A DNA stretch of 64,000 nucleotides, from assembly GCA_034008185.1 (NCBI GenBank), contig CM067081.1:21017821-21081820 (forward strand). The letters run 5' to 3'. This DNA is from Gorsachius magnificus (Eukaryota > Chordata > Aves > Pelecaniformes > Ardeidae). The notes under the pieces are model-generated. The model searched no databases. It saw nothing but the letters and a program-made list of their open reading frames with translations, and was not told the origin of the DNA. Positions 47,121 through 59,542 of the stretch are shown piece after piece. The number at the start of each line of letters is the position of its first letter. Within the stretch, counting starts at the first letter, position 1. A program made the position numbers and the translations under genes.

Positions 47121-50033
47121 TACTTGCTGTTTTGAATGCTGCATGTCCAGCAGCCTTGATAATCTTGAATTAACCCCCATCAACCTACAGGAGATGAGGA
47201 GAAAAATTCCTACAATGGGAATCACAGGGACCATGACAATACAAGGGGAAGGACAACACAGGGCATGCAGAATATCTTGGTAAGATCAAGGAGCTGATCT
47301 ACACACATGTGTGCATGTACGCACATGCACATGTAAAAATATATGCCAATATTTAGTCACATTAATAATACATACATGTCAATCATTGCACCAAATTGTC
47401 TACTAGTTTTATTTGACGTAATTATATTGATTCCACTTCAGCAACTGGACCACAATTATGATTGTGTGCCAGAGCTAAAAGGAATTCAGCAGCTAATTTT
47501 CTGTTTATTCATAACCTAGTGTCAAAATACAGATTATTTCTATCTTTTCTTATTCTGAAGACATAGCGGCTAAGATATTTGAATCCTGGATTTTCAAGCT
47601 TGGGGAAGAAAGTGACCTTATAATACTCAGAAACACTTTGTCATGTCGCTTTATCTGGAGCTATTTCTTTGACTAGGATGGGGGAACATGACAATAAGAC
47701 AACAGCTTATGAAGACTAGTTTACTGCTATTTTGTTAGCAAGCAGAAGCATTCATTTTCTGTTTTAAATACCACTTTTACAAAGCAGAAACAAAGCATCT
47801 CTTTTTTAAAAAAAACCCTGTCTTTGTATTTATAAAAATCAGAGACCTAATATTTTCTAGTGCCAATCCTTTTCTTTATTTTTGTCTAGCTAGCCTCATT
47901 TTCACAGCTTTTATTTTTCTCCACTTCTCTTGCCAGACTTTGAGAGTTGTGAGCTAGTTTTTTTTTGTTTTGTTTTGATACCCTTGACACTAAAATTCAA
48001 GATTTCCAGACACTCCTTGCCCAGTGCCAAAGGGTTAAAGAAGAGCATTTGCTTGTTTGGTAGGTTTTTCCATGCTTTTACGGCTCTGCAAAATGCACAT
48101 CCAAAGCAGTAAAAACAAAAGGCACTGACATGGAGATTTACTATGATTTTTCCACCTTCGTCATTGTATGAGATTTGCCTCTACACCCATTTTACAGTGG
48201 GAGTAGCGCAATGAGGACTGGTCTTTAAAATAAATCTTCCACTGGCTGATCTTAGGGTGATCATAGACATTTTGCATGATTCTTTCTTCCTGTTGCTATG
48301 TGATTTCTTCTTTAAACAAGGGTATGACTGCTGGGTAGCAGAGAATTTTGCAGTGAACATAAACTGTTTTTTTCCAGAGCTTTTACATTGTTTTTCATAG
48401 TGCTATGGTTTCACATCTAAATTCTGTTCTTATTAGCTGGTGTTCTTGGGTCATTTTCATATATGCCTGTCTGATGCCCATACAATTCGACGGACTTACT
48501 GGCAGCAGGTGCCCAGGGGTATCAGCTGCAGCATTGAGAGGATGAAATGGGATGACAAAGTTATAGAGTGTATTGGCCTGTTTATTTGCAGTGTCATATT
48601 CAATCAAACTTAACATTTATAGCCCAGTTCCTTCATGGCATTCTCTATCACAGTGTAAATGTCCAAGAATAAACATGTCAGCTTGAGATAGAAGATCATG
48701 ACAGCAACTGAGACAGACTGCCATCTCATCTTCAGGTTGAAAATTAAAATTTCCTAACGTGGTTGAGCTTGCCTACTGTTGCATTTACAGACAGGGAAAA
48801 AAATAGACAGAATATACTAAGTATTAGATTTTGAAATGACACTAAGTACCTTCTCTGTAGTAGAAAAATAACGCTCAGTTGAACCAATACACTTTTTTTC
48901 ATTGCCATCTCAGTCTAGTGTGAGATTGCTGTTTCTTTACAGGGATATATATTTTATACGTATTAAGGAGAAGGCAGCACATTTTATTAAGTTTGTGAAG
49001 CTGCCTGGCTATTGCTAAAGCCAACAGAAACAAGCATTTGGACTCTACTTTCATTCCCCTTTTCTATCTGAAAAAGGAGCCTCCTCATTTTTTTCCTAAT
49101 TGCACCCAGTTTGCTGACACTCTCCCAGTTTCTCCAGTAAAGAAACACAGTAATAATAACGAGTGCCAGGAACAATTTGTCAGTGTCTCCAGGAGGTATC
49201 AATGCCATGTGTTGTCAACATGCAAGAGATCAGAGAAGTGGCTGTCTAATAAGATGAAAAGAGTTAACAGAAGCAGCTGAGCTAGTAATTATCTCCCTAG
49301 CTAGAACACACTGCAGACTAAACTAGCTGCTTGTGCATTTAGGTCTCCTCATGCTAAGTATTCCTAAATGGAAATCCTCTTGGAATGGCACTTTTTAGGA
49401 TTACACGCTGCTTTAAGACCTTGTCTTTGTATTACCCCACATGCCTGAGATGACTGCAGCGTGCGGCCATTCCGGCCCCAAGCAGGCAGGCAGCCCCGAG
49501 ACACCACCATCCCCATGCTATGATGCCCAGAACAAGTGTCTGAGCACTACTGAAAATAGTAACAAGCCTAGAGTTTTTTCTTTTAAGGAGCTGGGTGGGA
49601 GCAGAGATACATTAACAGATGTTTCATCGCATTCACATATTTTCCGTATGACAGATCCTCAGACAAGCAGCTGTCGAGTAAGAGAGGGAGAACAATGTTA
49701 GCATCTATGCTTTGGATTGGTTTCTTATCTTTTCAGCCCAGGCCTGCTTGTGTTTCAAGCACCACTGCTTTTAAAATCTATTCTATCTTCTACAGCGTTT
49801 TAAACATGCATGTATGTAGCTCAAATGTGATCATTATTAAGCTGCATCAGAATTTATGTTCAACTCTCAAGCATAACCTTCAGAAGATGGGCCGCATTTT
49901 TCTCTTCTTACTCTTAATCCCATTGGGACCATGCATCTGAGTAAAGGGTGTAGAATTTGGTCTCATCATAACAGTTTCTTCCAAAGAATGTCTTCTAAAA
50001 ATAGCTATTGTCTACATTGTCTCAGTCTCCAAT

Positions 50034-50112
50034 GGCTGTAAATCAATGCAGCTCAATAACACTGACTTGGATGGAGATATGCTGATTATTATGACAGCCA
50101 AGAATTTGGCCT
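50034..50112. repeat. Ancient palindromic dispersed repeat, copy B
   Basis: The arm GGCTGTAAATCAATGCAGCTC (50034-50054) is an imperfect inverted complement of the segment 50075-50099 ending ATGACAGCC. The words TAAATCAATG (50039) and ATGCTGATT (50079) are 40 bases apart, against 43 in the copy at 41773. Both copies are followed by a GAAT(A/T)T-x-TG(A/G)CC-like stretch. The middle contains 'cactgacttggatggag', close to the TGACTTCAATGGAG core I recall for this palindrome. Confidence 0.65.
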
Positions 50113-50737
50113 GCATATATGTAAAACAAAGTCAATATTAGTTCCCTTAATTATTGACATATTGGTATTTATGGTCTCAACCCAGTAATTACCTGCCTGG
50201 GGTGACAACAAATGACGCCTCTTCCACTCTTAGAGTTCAATTCAGGAAAATAACATTTTAGTAACAAAAGATAATTTCTAAAATATTTTTTTTCTTGTTT
50301 GCAAAAATATCAAGATTCAAAAATAACCTAACTTAATATATGTACAAATTACCTGTGGTAGTCATTCCTCATTCTTATGAGGCCCCTCTGATATCGTTTA
50401 AATTAACAGCATATGGTAACCCTTTCAGTTTTCATTGCTCATTGGGAAATGAGTCAATGACTATTTAATGTCATCTTATTATGGTTCCCTAGTAACACTA
50501 AGTTTAATCAGTGATGGTTACATTTTTTGAGAGAGTTCTGCTTATGTTCTGCTCCCTTCTCACAGGGTAAATTTCCCCAGTCTGGTAATTCTGAGCAGGC
50601 ACAGAGTGACACATGTGCCAGCTGCCCAGCACATGTGGAAATGCTCAAATTCGCAAGTCAACCATACTGTATAGGGTATATAATTTGCTAAACACTTCCA
50701 TCATACTTCCTTTCAAAGCAGACTGGGCCACATTTTG

Positions 50738-50741
<4 letters not shown>

Positions 50742-50768
<27 letters not shown>
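50742..50768 (+). repeat. (CTTT)n microsatellite
   Basis: About six to seven uninterrupted TTTC/CTTT units. A likely length-polymorphic simple repeat. Confidence 0.95.
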
Positions 50769-53261
50769 ATATCCCTTAGTATTCTGCACTCTCTCAACAG
50801 GAGTGACCGGTGATGCTGTAAGCAACAAGCATGGAGTAAGAGATTACCAAATGCCTGCACTGCATAGTAAATTGGCTCATAGCACTAATGTTAAAAATAA
50901 ATGCAATGAAAAGACCAATATAAATATTCCCACTCCAGGCTAGCAGATGCTGTTCAGAAGTTGCTTATACGATCATAAATATAGCTGAGCTGTTGGTTCA
51001 ATAAAGATGGTGTGTTTAATGCAGAGGGTACTTAGAAGCACTGAGGTCCCAAAGCTGTATCTCTCAAGTATGTTTTAGTGTGATGATTATAGGAATTAGA
51101 GTGTGATTAGGAGGTGATAGTAGTCCTAGTATTTAGGAGTATCTAGTGCTACTTTGATTTTTAAAAAATACTTATTCTATGCTTTTTTATACTTCATATT
51201 TGTGGAGGTTTTGAATAATCACCATTTATTAGGAGGCACCACAGGTAGAAAGATGGACCTAATCTGGAACAAAGAATCAGTATGATGATGAAATTTTTAT
51301 CTCTTCATGTTCTAACTTTACTACCTGATGGCCTGCACGGCTATGGGAAATGGCCTTCTGAGTCACCCATGCTCCATAATTCAAATTTCAGTCATTGGGG
51401 TGGAAAGTGGCCAGAAAAAAAATTGATAGGTGACAGTTGGATGGTGACCTAGCTAGCATTTTAGGAATCACTGAAGGGGTGCTTGATTAATGTCCAGCCA
51501 TGTGACTGCTTCTTTGGAAACTGAAATAATTTTTGGCCATAGGTACAATACATATAAGTTCAAAGGAAGAAACTAAAAGCCATTAGTTAGGCACTAATAT
51601 TCATACAAGGTGTTGGTCTTTCTTGGATCAATACTGTGTTATCAAACAGGAGTTAAGATTTATGTAGTGGTAAAGGGACAACGCTAGATTTAATGAGGTA
51701 ATTTTAATTAATGTCCATCAATGACTTCCTCTTTTAAGTCCCATTTTGTAATGCTGGTGCTATAAATTGATTCTCAGTCCTTTTCTGGTAAGATCATACT
51801 TTGCAGATCTTAACATACATCAAATGATCAAAATGGGAAGCACAAATAAAAAGAAGAAAATAAATTCATGTATTTCAGCACTTTTCCTTCATGGCATTCC
51901 CTGGAGGAGGCATGGTGGACAAGATAAGGGTTTCAACTCTTTTTCTGCAACCTTACAATGAATAAGAAAGTGGGAATGGAGGTGGTCATACTTCCAGCTT
52001 TTGTTGTTTTCTAACTCAGCTGATACTTGCACTAGGAGCAGCCATATGCCAGACTGAGAACTTCCTAGATGCTTACCTGAACTGTGGATGCTGCCAGAGG
52101 AGAGGTTATAGGATCCATGTTTTAGCATCTTAATGATTTTAATATGGGAATCTCTAATTTTTGTGTTACAAAACCCTTATATTTTCATCATTAGCGCTAT
52201 GCTGCAAATGAAGAAGGTATGCAGTTGCTAAGAAACAGTCAAACCACTGAAAAATAAAGCTCTTCAACCTGGTGTTTTGCTCTAGTTCACTGTAAGGTCT
52301 TCTAGGTGAATGAGAACACTAATTTGTGAATACCAAAGGACCCATGACACAATAATTACTGTGCTTTCAGATGAAGAAGATAAGAGCTAGAGAAATAATA
52401 TTTGTTTTAGCTTGAGATAGCTTGATTTTACAGTACATAACTGAATTCTTTAAAGACTGGAAGAAGGTCAGTCCTTGCATATGAATGGTTTTCATGATGC
52501 AGATTAAACTCTGTAAAAGATTTATTATGTAGGATTATAGGATTCCCTCCATGATGAGGAATTTACTGCCAGTGCAGCTGATAGGAACTTTAAGTGGAAA
52601 AAGCTTTTCTTTTCCTTTGTAAATCCTGGCCAAGGTGTTAGGCTCAATGCTGCTGTCTTTGCTAAAGTAAAACTCCTCTGGAGGAGCACATATTGAGACT
52701 AAGAGGTTTTACATGTGTGAAGGCTTTGCAGTTGCTTCCTAGTTTATCCTATCGTGTAAGAATACTTTCAAGAAACGTGAGCAGAAAGCGACTTTAGTGA
52801 AGATTTTAGTGTAAAATGTCCCACTTGGTGCACTTCAGTGTGTGTGAACTTTAAAGTGCTCAGTTTGCTGTTTTGAAGCTCCCTTTTCATTGTCATTAAA
52901 GCAAAAACTGTGGTACTTAGAATATTTCCTTTTCAGTTTGGGAAAATACTTACGTATTAGCTTAACCTGGGTCGTGGTTACACATACTTTCCTAAGTAGG
53001 ACCAGCTAAAGAGCAGTTCACTAACATCAACAAGTTTACCTGCATGAAGGCCTCCCTGTTGGTGGCCGGTTTGTCTTATATTGTAAACTCCATTTCATGG
53101 CCAAAACAAAGCTGAGTACTGCTTGCTAATATCAATCAGCATAAGCACCTTGACTTAAAGTGATTATTAGCATGAAAAGAACAGAGGGTTCAACGCAAGT
53201 GGTTTTCCTCCCATTCTTTTATTCTCATATTTCTTCCATTTGACAAATTAACATCCCCAGT

Positions 53262-53750
53262 TCAAGAAAGATGAGGAACTCCTAGAGAGAGTCCAGAGGG
53301 CTACAAAGATGATGAGGGGACTGGAGCATCTCTCCTGCGAGGAAAGGCTGAAGGAGCTGGGCTTGTTTAGCCTGAAGAAGAGAAGACTGAGGGGGGATCT
53401 CATCAATACATACAAATATCTTAAGGGTGGATGTCACGAGGACGGAGCCAGACTATTCTCAGTGGTGCCCAGTGACAGGACAAGGGGCAATGGGCACAAA
53501 CTGAAGCATAAGAGGTTTCAGTTGAATGTGAAGAATAAAACTTCTTTACTTTGAGGGTGACAGAGCACTGGAACAGGCTGCCCAGGAGGGCTGTGGAGTC
53601 TCCTTCTCTGGAGATATTCAAAGCCCACCTGGATGACGTCCTGTGCAACCTGCTCTGGGTGAACCTGCTTTAGCAGGGGGATTGGACTAGATGATCTCTG
53701 GAGGTCCCTTCCAACCCCTGCCATTCTGTGATTCTGTGATTCTATGATCT
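53262..53750 (+). mobile_element. CR1 LINE 3' end (ORF2 C-terminus and 3' UTR)
   Basis: The copy starts within ORF2 ([24 protein letters not shown]) and runs through [26 protein letters not shown] and then TEHWNRLP. A single-base frame change near 53537 separates the last part (TEHWNRLPRRAVESPSLEIF) from the upstream frame. The 3' UTR reads 'ggggattggactagatgatctctggaggtcccttccaacc', and the copy ends with CTGTGATTCTGTGATTCTATGAT at about 53750. Only about 490 bases were inserted. It is fairly young by lesion count. Confidence 0.93.
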
Positions 53751-54014
53751 CAGCTGAAATCTTGCACGTTGTTGCCATCCAGTCCTTGAACTGTCCTGTG
53801 AGATAGAAACCTCTCCATGGGAACACCTGTGGTCAACTGCCTCCTTATCTCCACTCCAAGGGATTATTTCTCCCCTTCTTCAAAGTCACATTGTAACCCC
53901 CCAGCCCCTTCCCCAGCCACACAGTCGGTTCGGTTCAGCGTTTGGCACAGCTGAGGGGGGTGGAAACCCCATATGTGGAGGAAAAGGGTGGGAACAGTCA
54001 TCATTTCCTTGTTG

Positions 54015-54075
54015 GTTTTGGTTTTGGTTTTTTTTGTTTTTTTTTTTTTTTTTTTTGTTTTGTTTTTTTTTTTTT
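54015..54075 (+). repeat. T-rich tract (T20 plus GTTTT units)
   Basis: A GGTTTT repeat leads into T-runs, including 20 consecutive T at 54037-54056, interrupted by single G. On the minus strand this could be the poly(A) of a retrocopy, but the adjacent sequence was not recognisable as one and no flanking direct repeat was spotted. Confidence 0.85.
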
Positions 54076-55550
54076 GATTCTGGTTACGTTATAATATAAA
54101 ATTAACAAACCTGTAACCTTATTATGTGGCAGTAGGAAGTTTTAAAGCCACAGTGCCACCTAAACATACAATAGTTAGCACACTGACATGAAAATAAATC
54201 AAAGAGGTGTTCAGAACAAGTCTCATAAGTTAAAGAGCTCATTCTGCCTTCTGCTGGGTCAATGCATATTTTAAACAAGATAAATTACTGGCAAATTATT
54301 TGGGTCAGATTCTGAAATGCTTGAGACTGTCTGTGGCGAAGTTTTAGATAACCAGGCTAACTGGGCACCTTGGGTTTATTCATTTCCTTACCACCTCTCC
54401 TGGAGCATAAAGCCAGCTGAGTTTGTACTTATCACTACATCCCTGAAAGACGTCTGGCCTCAAGAGCCTTGCATTCATCATGAGAACTTTTCACACTGTA
54501 CAATACAGTTAAACAGGTATAGGATTATTAAACTATTTTTAAACTCTTTTTGAATGTGCATCTCCTATCCCACAACTATCTCTGTGAAGCATTTCAGGTC
54601 ATATTGGTAAAACAGAATTAAATTTGTGCTTTTGCATATTATTATTTTCAGACTAACTTTTCATCAGGGATACAGTGTGGCTAGTTGAAAGTATTGTTAA
54701 ATGAATGAATGTTCTGCGAATAAACACCTTTGATCAGCCAACCACCTCTTTGAGCAGAGAGAGAGGCATTCATTTTTCCTTGCAGGACAAAGACAAGCAC
54801 CATTAAAGCATAACAAATATAAAGCCACATTTTAGGCTTACTGTACTATTGACTGAGAAGTTCTGTATTCTGACGGATGCAAATCACATTCACAGATTAA
54901 AGTAATTTTCTGTGGCCTAAAGGAACTTTCTGGATCCAGTCATTAAATTTTTGTTTAAGCATTTTCATATGTGGAAAAAACTTGTTTGCTCAAAAAATGT
55001 AACTTTTTATCACAGCCCTTGAGAAACACATCTCATTATATGTCTGGGATTTGTATATTGGCTGCAGAAAGGCAATACAATGATATGAAGTTTAATAATG
55101 CAAAGATCAGCAGAAATTACTTCCCTGTATAACGCTTACAGAAACCCTCACTGTAAGCTTTTGGGATCTTCAGATGAACACAATTTTTGTTTGCATCCTA
55201 GTCCTGCCATTGAAAGCATACAGGGAAACTATTTCTACTCTATCGATCATGAACCAAGAAATCCACCCTCCCAACAAGCAAAGCGCTATAATTTATGAAA
55301 CCTTGTCAGCTGTTACCTACATTTGACCATTTTACAAGCTATCGCTTCAACCTGGAATGAATTAGTAGGAAATTGCTGTTTACCAGGTGTTAAAAATGTT
55401 TCAGTTAATAGTTGGATTAATACACAGTAGTTTGTGACAGAAGTAATTAGGTTATCTTTTGCTTATCTTTTTCCATGCTGCCTTCAACAGAAGTGAAATA
55501 ACTTAGCAATCCCTACAAACCAAGCACACCACCTAATATTTATAAAAAAT

Positions 55551-55601
55551 GATGACTTGTTTCAAATGATGACTATTTTACAGATGATGACTTGTTTCAA
55601 A
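55551..55601 (+). repeat. Local direct duplication of GATGACTTGTTTCAAA
   Basis: Identical 16-mers at 55551-55566 and 55586-55601 are 35 bases apart, with a partial third GATGACT at 55568. This looks like a small tandem duplication in otherwise repeat-free sequence. Confidence 0.85.
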
Positions 55602-58309
55602 AACATGAATATTTACTGATCTGTTAGAAGAAAAGGAAAAAACCACTTGAATTTTATTTGATTTAGAAAAAAAATCAATTGGGGAAGAACTTTAATTAAG
55701 TACACATTAATAACATTAGTTAAAAATACTCTTATTTTCTTAGAAGATCCCGTTCATCTCCTTTTAAGAATTAATTAAAAGCTTTGCCAGATACGTGTCT
55801 TGCTTTCAGAAAGGAAAACATTCTCAGCCTTTCTCCAGTCTTTTTTTTCAGCCCATTGAGTAGCTATTTACAGCCACCAAGAGAAAACCTACATTGCACA
55901 TATATGATGCATCTCTTGCAGTTGAATACCTTTTAATGTTATTTTATTCTTCTGAGATCATTTTTCTGGGACTTTGGAGTATGTAAAAATAGTACTGTTT
56001 TAGTAACACCACACATGAAAAAATCCAGTGCCCCAGGTCGACACTTTTCCACGCGCACGCACTGCTGCATGCAGCCCTACTGATCCAATAAAGGGTATTT
56101 CTCTTTAAGTTCTCTCAAGCTACTTTGCAGATTTGCCACAGGATCCTAAAAGCACCTGGTCAACTGAATTTTGCCCTTTTTCTACATTCTCTGTGCACTC
56201 ATAGACTTGTCCGTATGCTCATTTGTGACTGACGTCTTGCACAAGTTTTCTCTCCATCTTCCCAGTGACTGTGCACTTTGGCATTAGCTAAGGAGTAGAG
56301 TGTTTTTCCTCTTTTTCTCTTTCCTGCAAATTGCTGATGGGGGAATATCAAATGCTCTGCTACAGTTCTCATGCTGGTTTGCATGTGAAATAGCTCCAAA
56401 AGTAAGAAAGATATGGAATCGGTATTTGTGAGAGCTGAGTCAACCCAAAGTGTCTACAGCAGTCATATAGCTCATATACTATACAGATAAAAATGCCTTG
56501 TATTTCAAAAGACATTAGGGAAAATTTTGTACTTGAAAGGGCTCCAAACTATACCCATTTCTTTAAAATATAAGAATTTTTCTGCCTAATTGGATTAAGA
56601 TCAACTTTATTAAGAGATGCCTGAATCAGTTAAGTTTTCTGTGATACAAAGTGAGCTAAAACAAAAACACCAATGATAATAGTCATGGTTTCTATTAACA
56701 GTTCACATCTGTAGTTAACTTGAAACAGATGCTTTTCAATACAAGCCATTGTTTTTAACTTGAATGTGACAATATGTTTTGATGTTTTCTCCTTAATTGT
56801 AAAATCATGTAACGAAGTCCCTTTAGTATGTGTGTGGTAAATCGCCAAAGCCTCTGTTTTTCCAAAACTCTCTGGTAAAATTTCTCATGGTGCCTTAGTT
56901 ACGATTGTTCGTGACAATCAGATGATTCCCCTTTCAGACCACAAAAGGTCCACTTGGGAATTCTGGAGAGGTCTCATCAGGACTGGAAACACAAGTATGC
57001 ATCTCTCAGGTTTCCCTAATGCTGGGCAAGACTAGGCTTTTCTGAATGCAAGGGGTCCTGGTGGAGCTTCTCAAGAAAATCTCCTGTGAAATATGCCTCC
57101 ATGATTTCTAAGGAGCATTATAAAAGTATGTGGTGATAATGTATTAGATCACTGGAAATCAAGTGGTAACGGCAATATTCAGTGAATTGCAGTGTCTTCT
57201 GAACCTGGTGACTGGGCAGGTGATTTTCACAGGATACAGAAGGCTGAAATCACAAATGACACTTCATCACCCAATAGAAAGTGTGCGTGACTGGGAAAAA
57301 TACCCACGGCTGCTTATTAATTCTAGGTCAGTTTGTGGTGTTTGGTAGCAACGATGAAGATAGGAAAGCTAGAAATGGAAAATCGCAAGTAACTTTAAGT
57401 CTCCTGACAACAGATATAACAATAACAAAAATAAAAACTACTACTAAAGATGACACTTCATTTCTTCAGTAGAAATGTGAAGTACATATTACTATGGTGG
57501 ATAGAATGAAGAAATAAAAAGGTATGAAAGCATGTCCAAAAGTCTAAATCCTTGTCAGCTTTCAGGGATTTAGTGGCTGAAATAGAAAACAAAGACATAC
57601 ACATAATAGATTTGTTGAGCTTAGCCTTAAAGAAGAACGGGTTAGTTAAACTTTGAGGAAACTGGACAGGATTTTCAAGATTCAGGAGCTCAGCTGGGAA
57701 CTTCAGGCAAAACATGAGCAGAGAAGCCCTCTGAATTACAAGGGATTCTGCTATGAGACTGGTCTGATTAGCATGAAATCAGCTAGAAAGCCAAGGACAG
57801 GGATAGGTGGAGGATCGTTGCGGAGCTCCTGTGTCGCTTGCAGAGAAAAGGGGGTGTGATTAGGCAAATGATGATAATACTGGTAAGGATGTTACTGTCC
57901 AGGTCAGGCTGCCCAAATCATTGCTTCAAATACAAGCAAAGAATAAAACAATAAAATATGGGTCAGATATTAATTTACAGAGAGAATATTGTACCTTGGC
58001 TACTGTTATTGGAAGGTCACGTTTGAACACCCACCTGTATGCTGTTTTCAGATAAGCAATCACATAGTTATGTGTCCATGGAAGCGCAAGATTCATTTTT
58101 TTGTGTTTGCAACTGTAATTGGCTGGATGACAATTTTTTTTGTTACTGAGAGCAGGACATGAACAGTGCCTTCCAACAAAAGAGATGTATTTATTTGTGT
58201 TAAAAGATCTCACCTTTCCTTAGGAGCAGTCTATAAGAATATGCATGACATATGGCTAATCTATGAGCAATACAGTAGTTAACAAAAGTTCTCAGCACTC
58301 ATTTGGGGT

Positions 58310-59060
58310 GCATAATGTTTGCTTCCACTTGCGTCGTGGGTCACCGATCACTGGAGGACTGCTATCCTCTGTGTGAAGAACATGTACTTTTTTAACTTTT
58401 CATTTTCAGCATGGTCTCTACTAGCTCCTTTGGAAACTTCTGGTTCTTGTATTCAAGAAGACAATGAAGCTCAATCCCTACCCTCTTCATGCCACTCATG
58501 GTTTTATAAGCTCCAATCATATTCCCCCTAAATCATCTTGTCTGTAGATTGAGGTTCCTGGTTCTCTCAGCCATTCCTTGTGCTATCCACAGCTTTCATC
58601 ATAATTGTTGCCCTTTTCTGAACCTCTCTATTTTACTTACAGCCATAGTGGGACAAGGGAACAAGGACTGCACTAGGTATCTAGGGTTTGGGCGGGCAAG
58701 GGCACTTCTACGGCAGCATAATGATGGTCTCTATTTTGGTTTCTCTTCCTAAAACTCTGGGGGTTTCTGACTGCTAATGAGAACTGATCTGGTGTTTTCA
58801 TGAGCCATCTATGATGACCCTAAGTCTCTTCTCTTTCATTGTAATAATTATTTCTTTTTAGATATGCATCACTTTATATTGTCTACACTGAATTGCAGCT
58901 GCCATTTGTTGCTTATTGAGTTGGATTTTTTTTTCCAATTAGCCACAGCCTGCCTTTGCCCTCAATTATCCTGAATAATTTAGTAAACTTGATGAGCTTT
59001 CTTCTGATAAATTTACTGACTGACTACGTCTGGATCACATTAATGCTAGGGCTTTTCTTT
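58310..59060 (-). mobile_element. Ancient CR1/L3-type LINE relic
   Basis: The plus strand has reverse-complement landmarks of an old amniote CR1, in order: 'atcatattccccctaaatcatcttgtctgtagattgaggttcc', 'ctctcagccattccttgt', 'gttgcccttttctgaacctct', 'gcagcataatgatggtctctattttggttt', 'catctatgatgaccctaagtctcttc', 'gatatgcatcactttatattgtctacactgaattgcagctgccattt', 'tatcctgaataatttagtaaa'. This order corresponds to the coding end of ORF2 running back toward the RT. No frame survives. It belongs to the same old layer as the 19.3-kb relic but covers a region further into the element. Confidence 0.8.
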
Positions 59061-59542
59061 CTCATGTTTTTTGCAGTCCATGTTGCTTCTTCCTAATTCT
59101 GCATGAAAGAGTTAGACTTGAGATGCTTAAGCAGTTGTAAAAAGGTTAATACTGTAAATGAACTCTTGGGGAAATGTCATCTGTTCTTTAAATTTATAAT
59201 TATTGACTTTTATTTCCTTTAGGACATCTTTTGCTGCAGCCACTATATACTAGTATAGATCCTCGGGAAAAGTTGTCGGGAGAAATTCCTTGTATGATTT
59301 TTGTTTTGTTTTGAATGGTTAGTTTTGTTGTTTTCAATATCATCATTTAGACTTGAGTGCATATTTATATAAGAGTCTCTATTATTCTGCTCCCAGAGCT
59401 ACACATTTTTTTTTCACATTTGCCTGATTTTTATTCACAAACATGCTAATGACATCTCAGCGTCAGCTTTGCCAAAACACCACATGAAAACATCTACATT
59501 ATTGCTACAAAAGCTATTGCTCAAATGACTCTTCCATCAAAT
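59061..59542. other. Unique noncoding stretch
   Basis: AT-rich sequence without recognised features, ending at the 3' octamers of the adjacent CR1. Confidence 0.55.

Larger units (their letters stand above)
45739..53261. other. Unique noncoding stretch
   Basis: No gene recognised. Small items are listed separately (47041, 50034, 50742). A T-run lies at about 46285-46300. The region 49440-49700 has a small CpG cluster and an 86-codon open frame without recognisable similarity. 49950-50470 is repeat-poor apart from the palindromic relic. Confidence 0.5.
53751..58309. other. Unique noncoding stretch
   Basis: No gene recognised. It contains a T-rich tract (54015-54075) and, at 54780-55620, repeat-free AT-rich DNA with many homeodomain-like ATTA words and a local duplication (55551-55601). 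An open frame of 66 codons at 55098-55298 shows no domain. Confidence 0.5.

Noticed and set aside
49441..49701. 86-codon open frame with a few CpGs, possible exon
   Set aside because: The peptide is not recognisable and no convincing acceptor/donor pair with matching phase was found.
54015..54075. Poly(T) as the tail of a minus-strand processed pseudogene
   Set aside because: Sequence to the right has no recognisable transcript similarity and no target-site duplication was seen.
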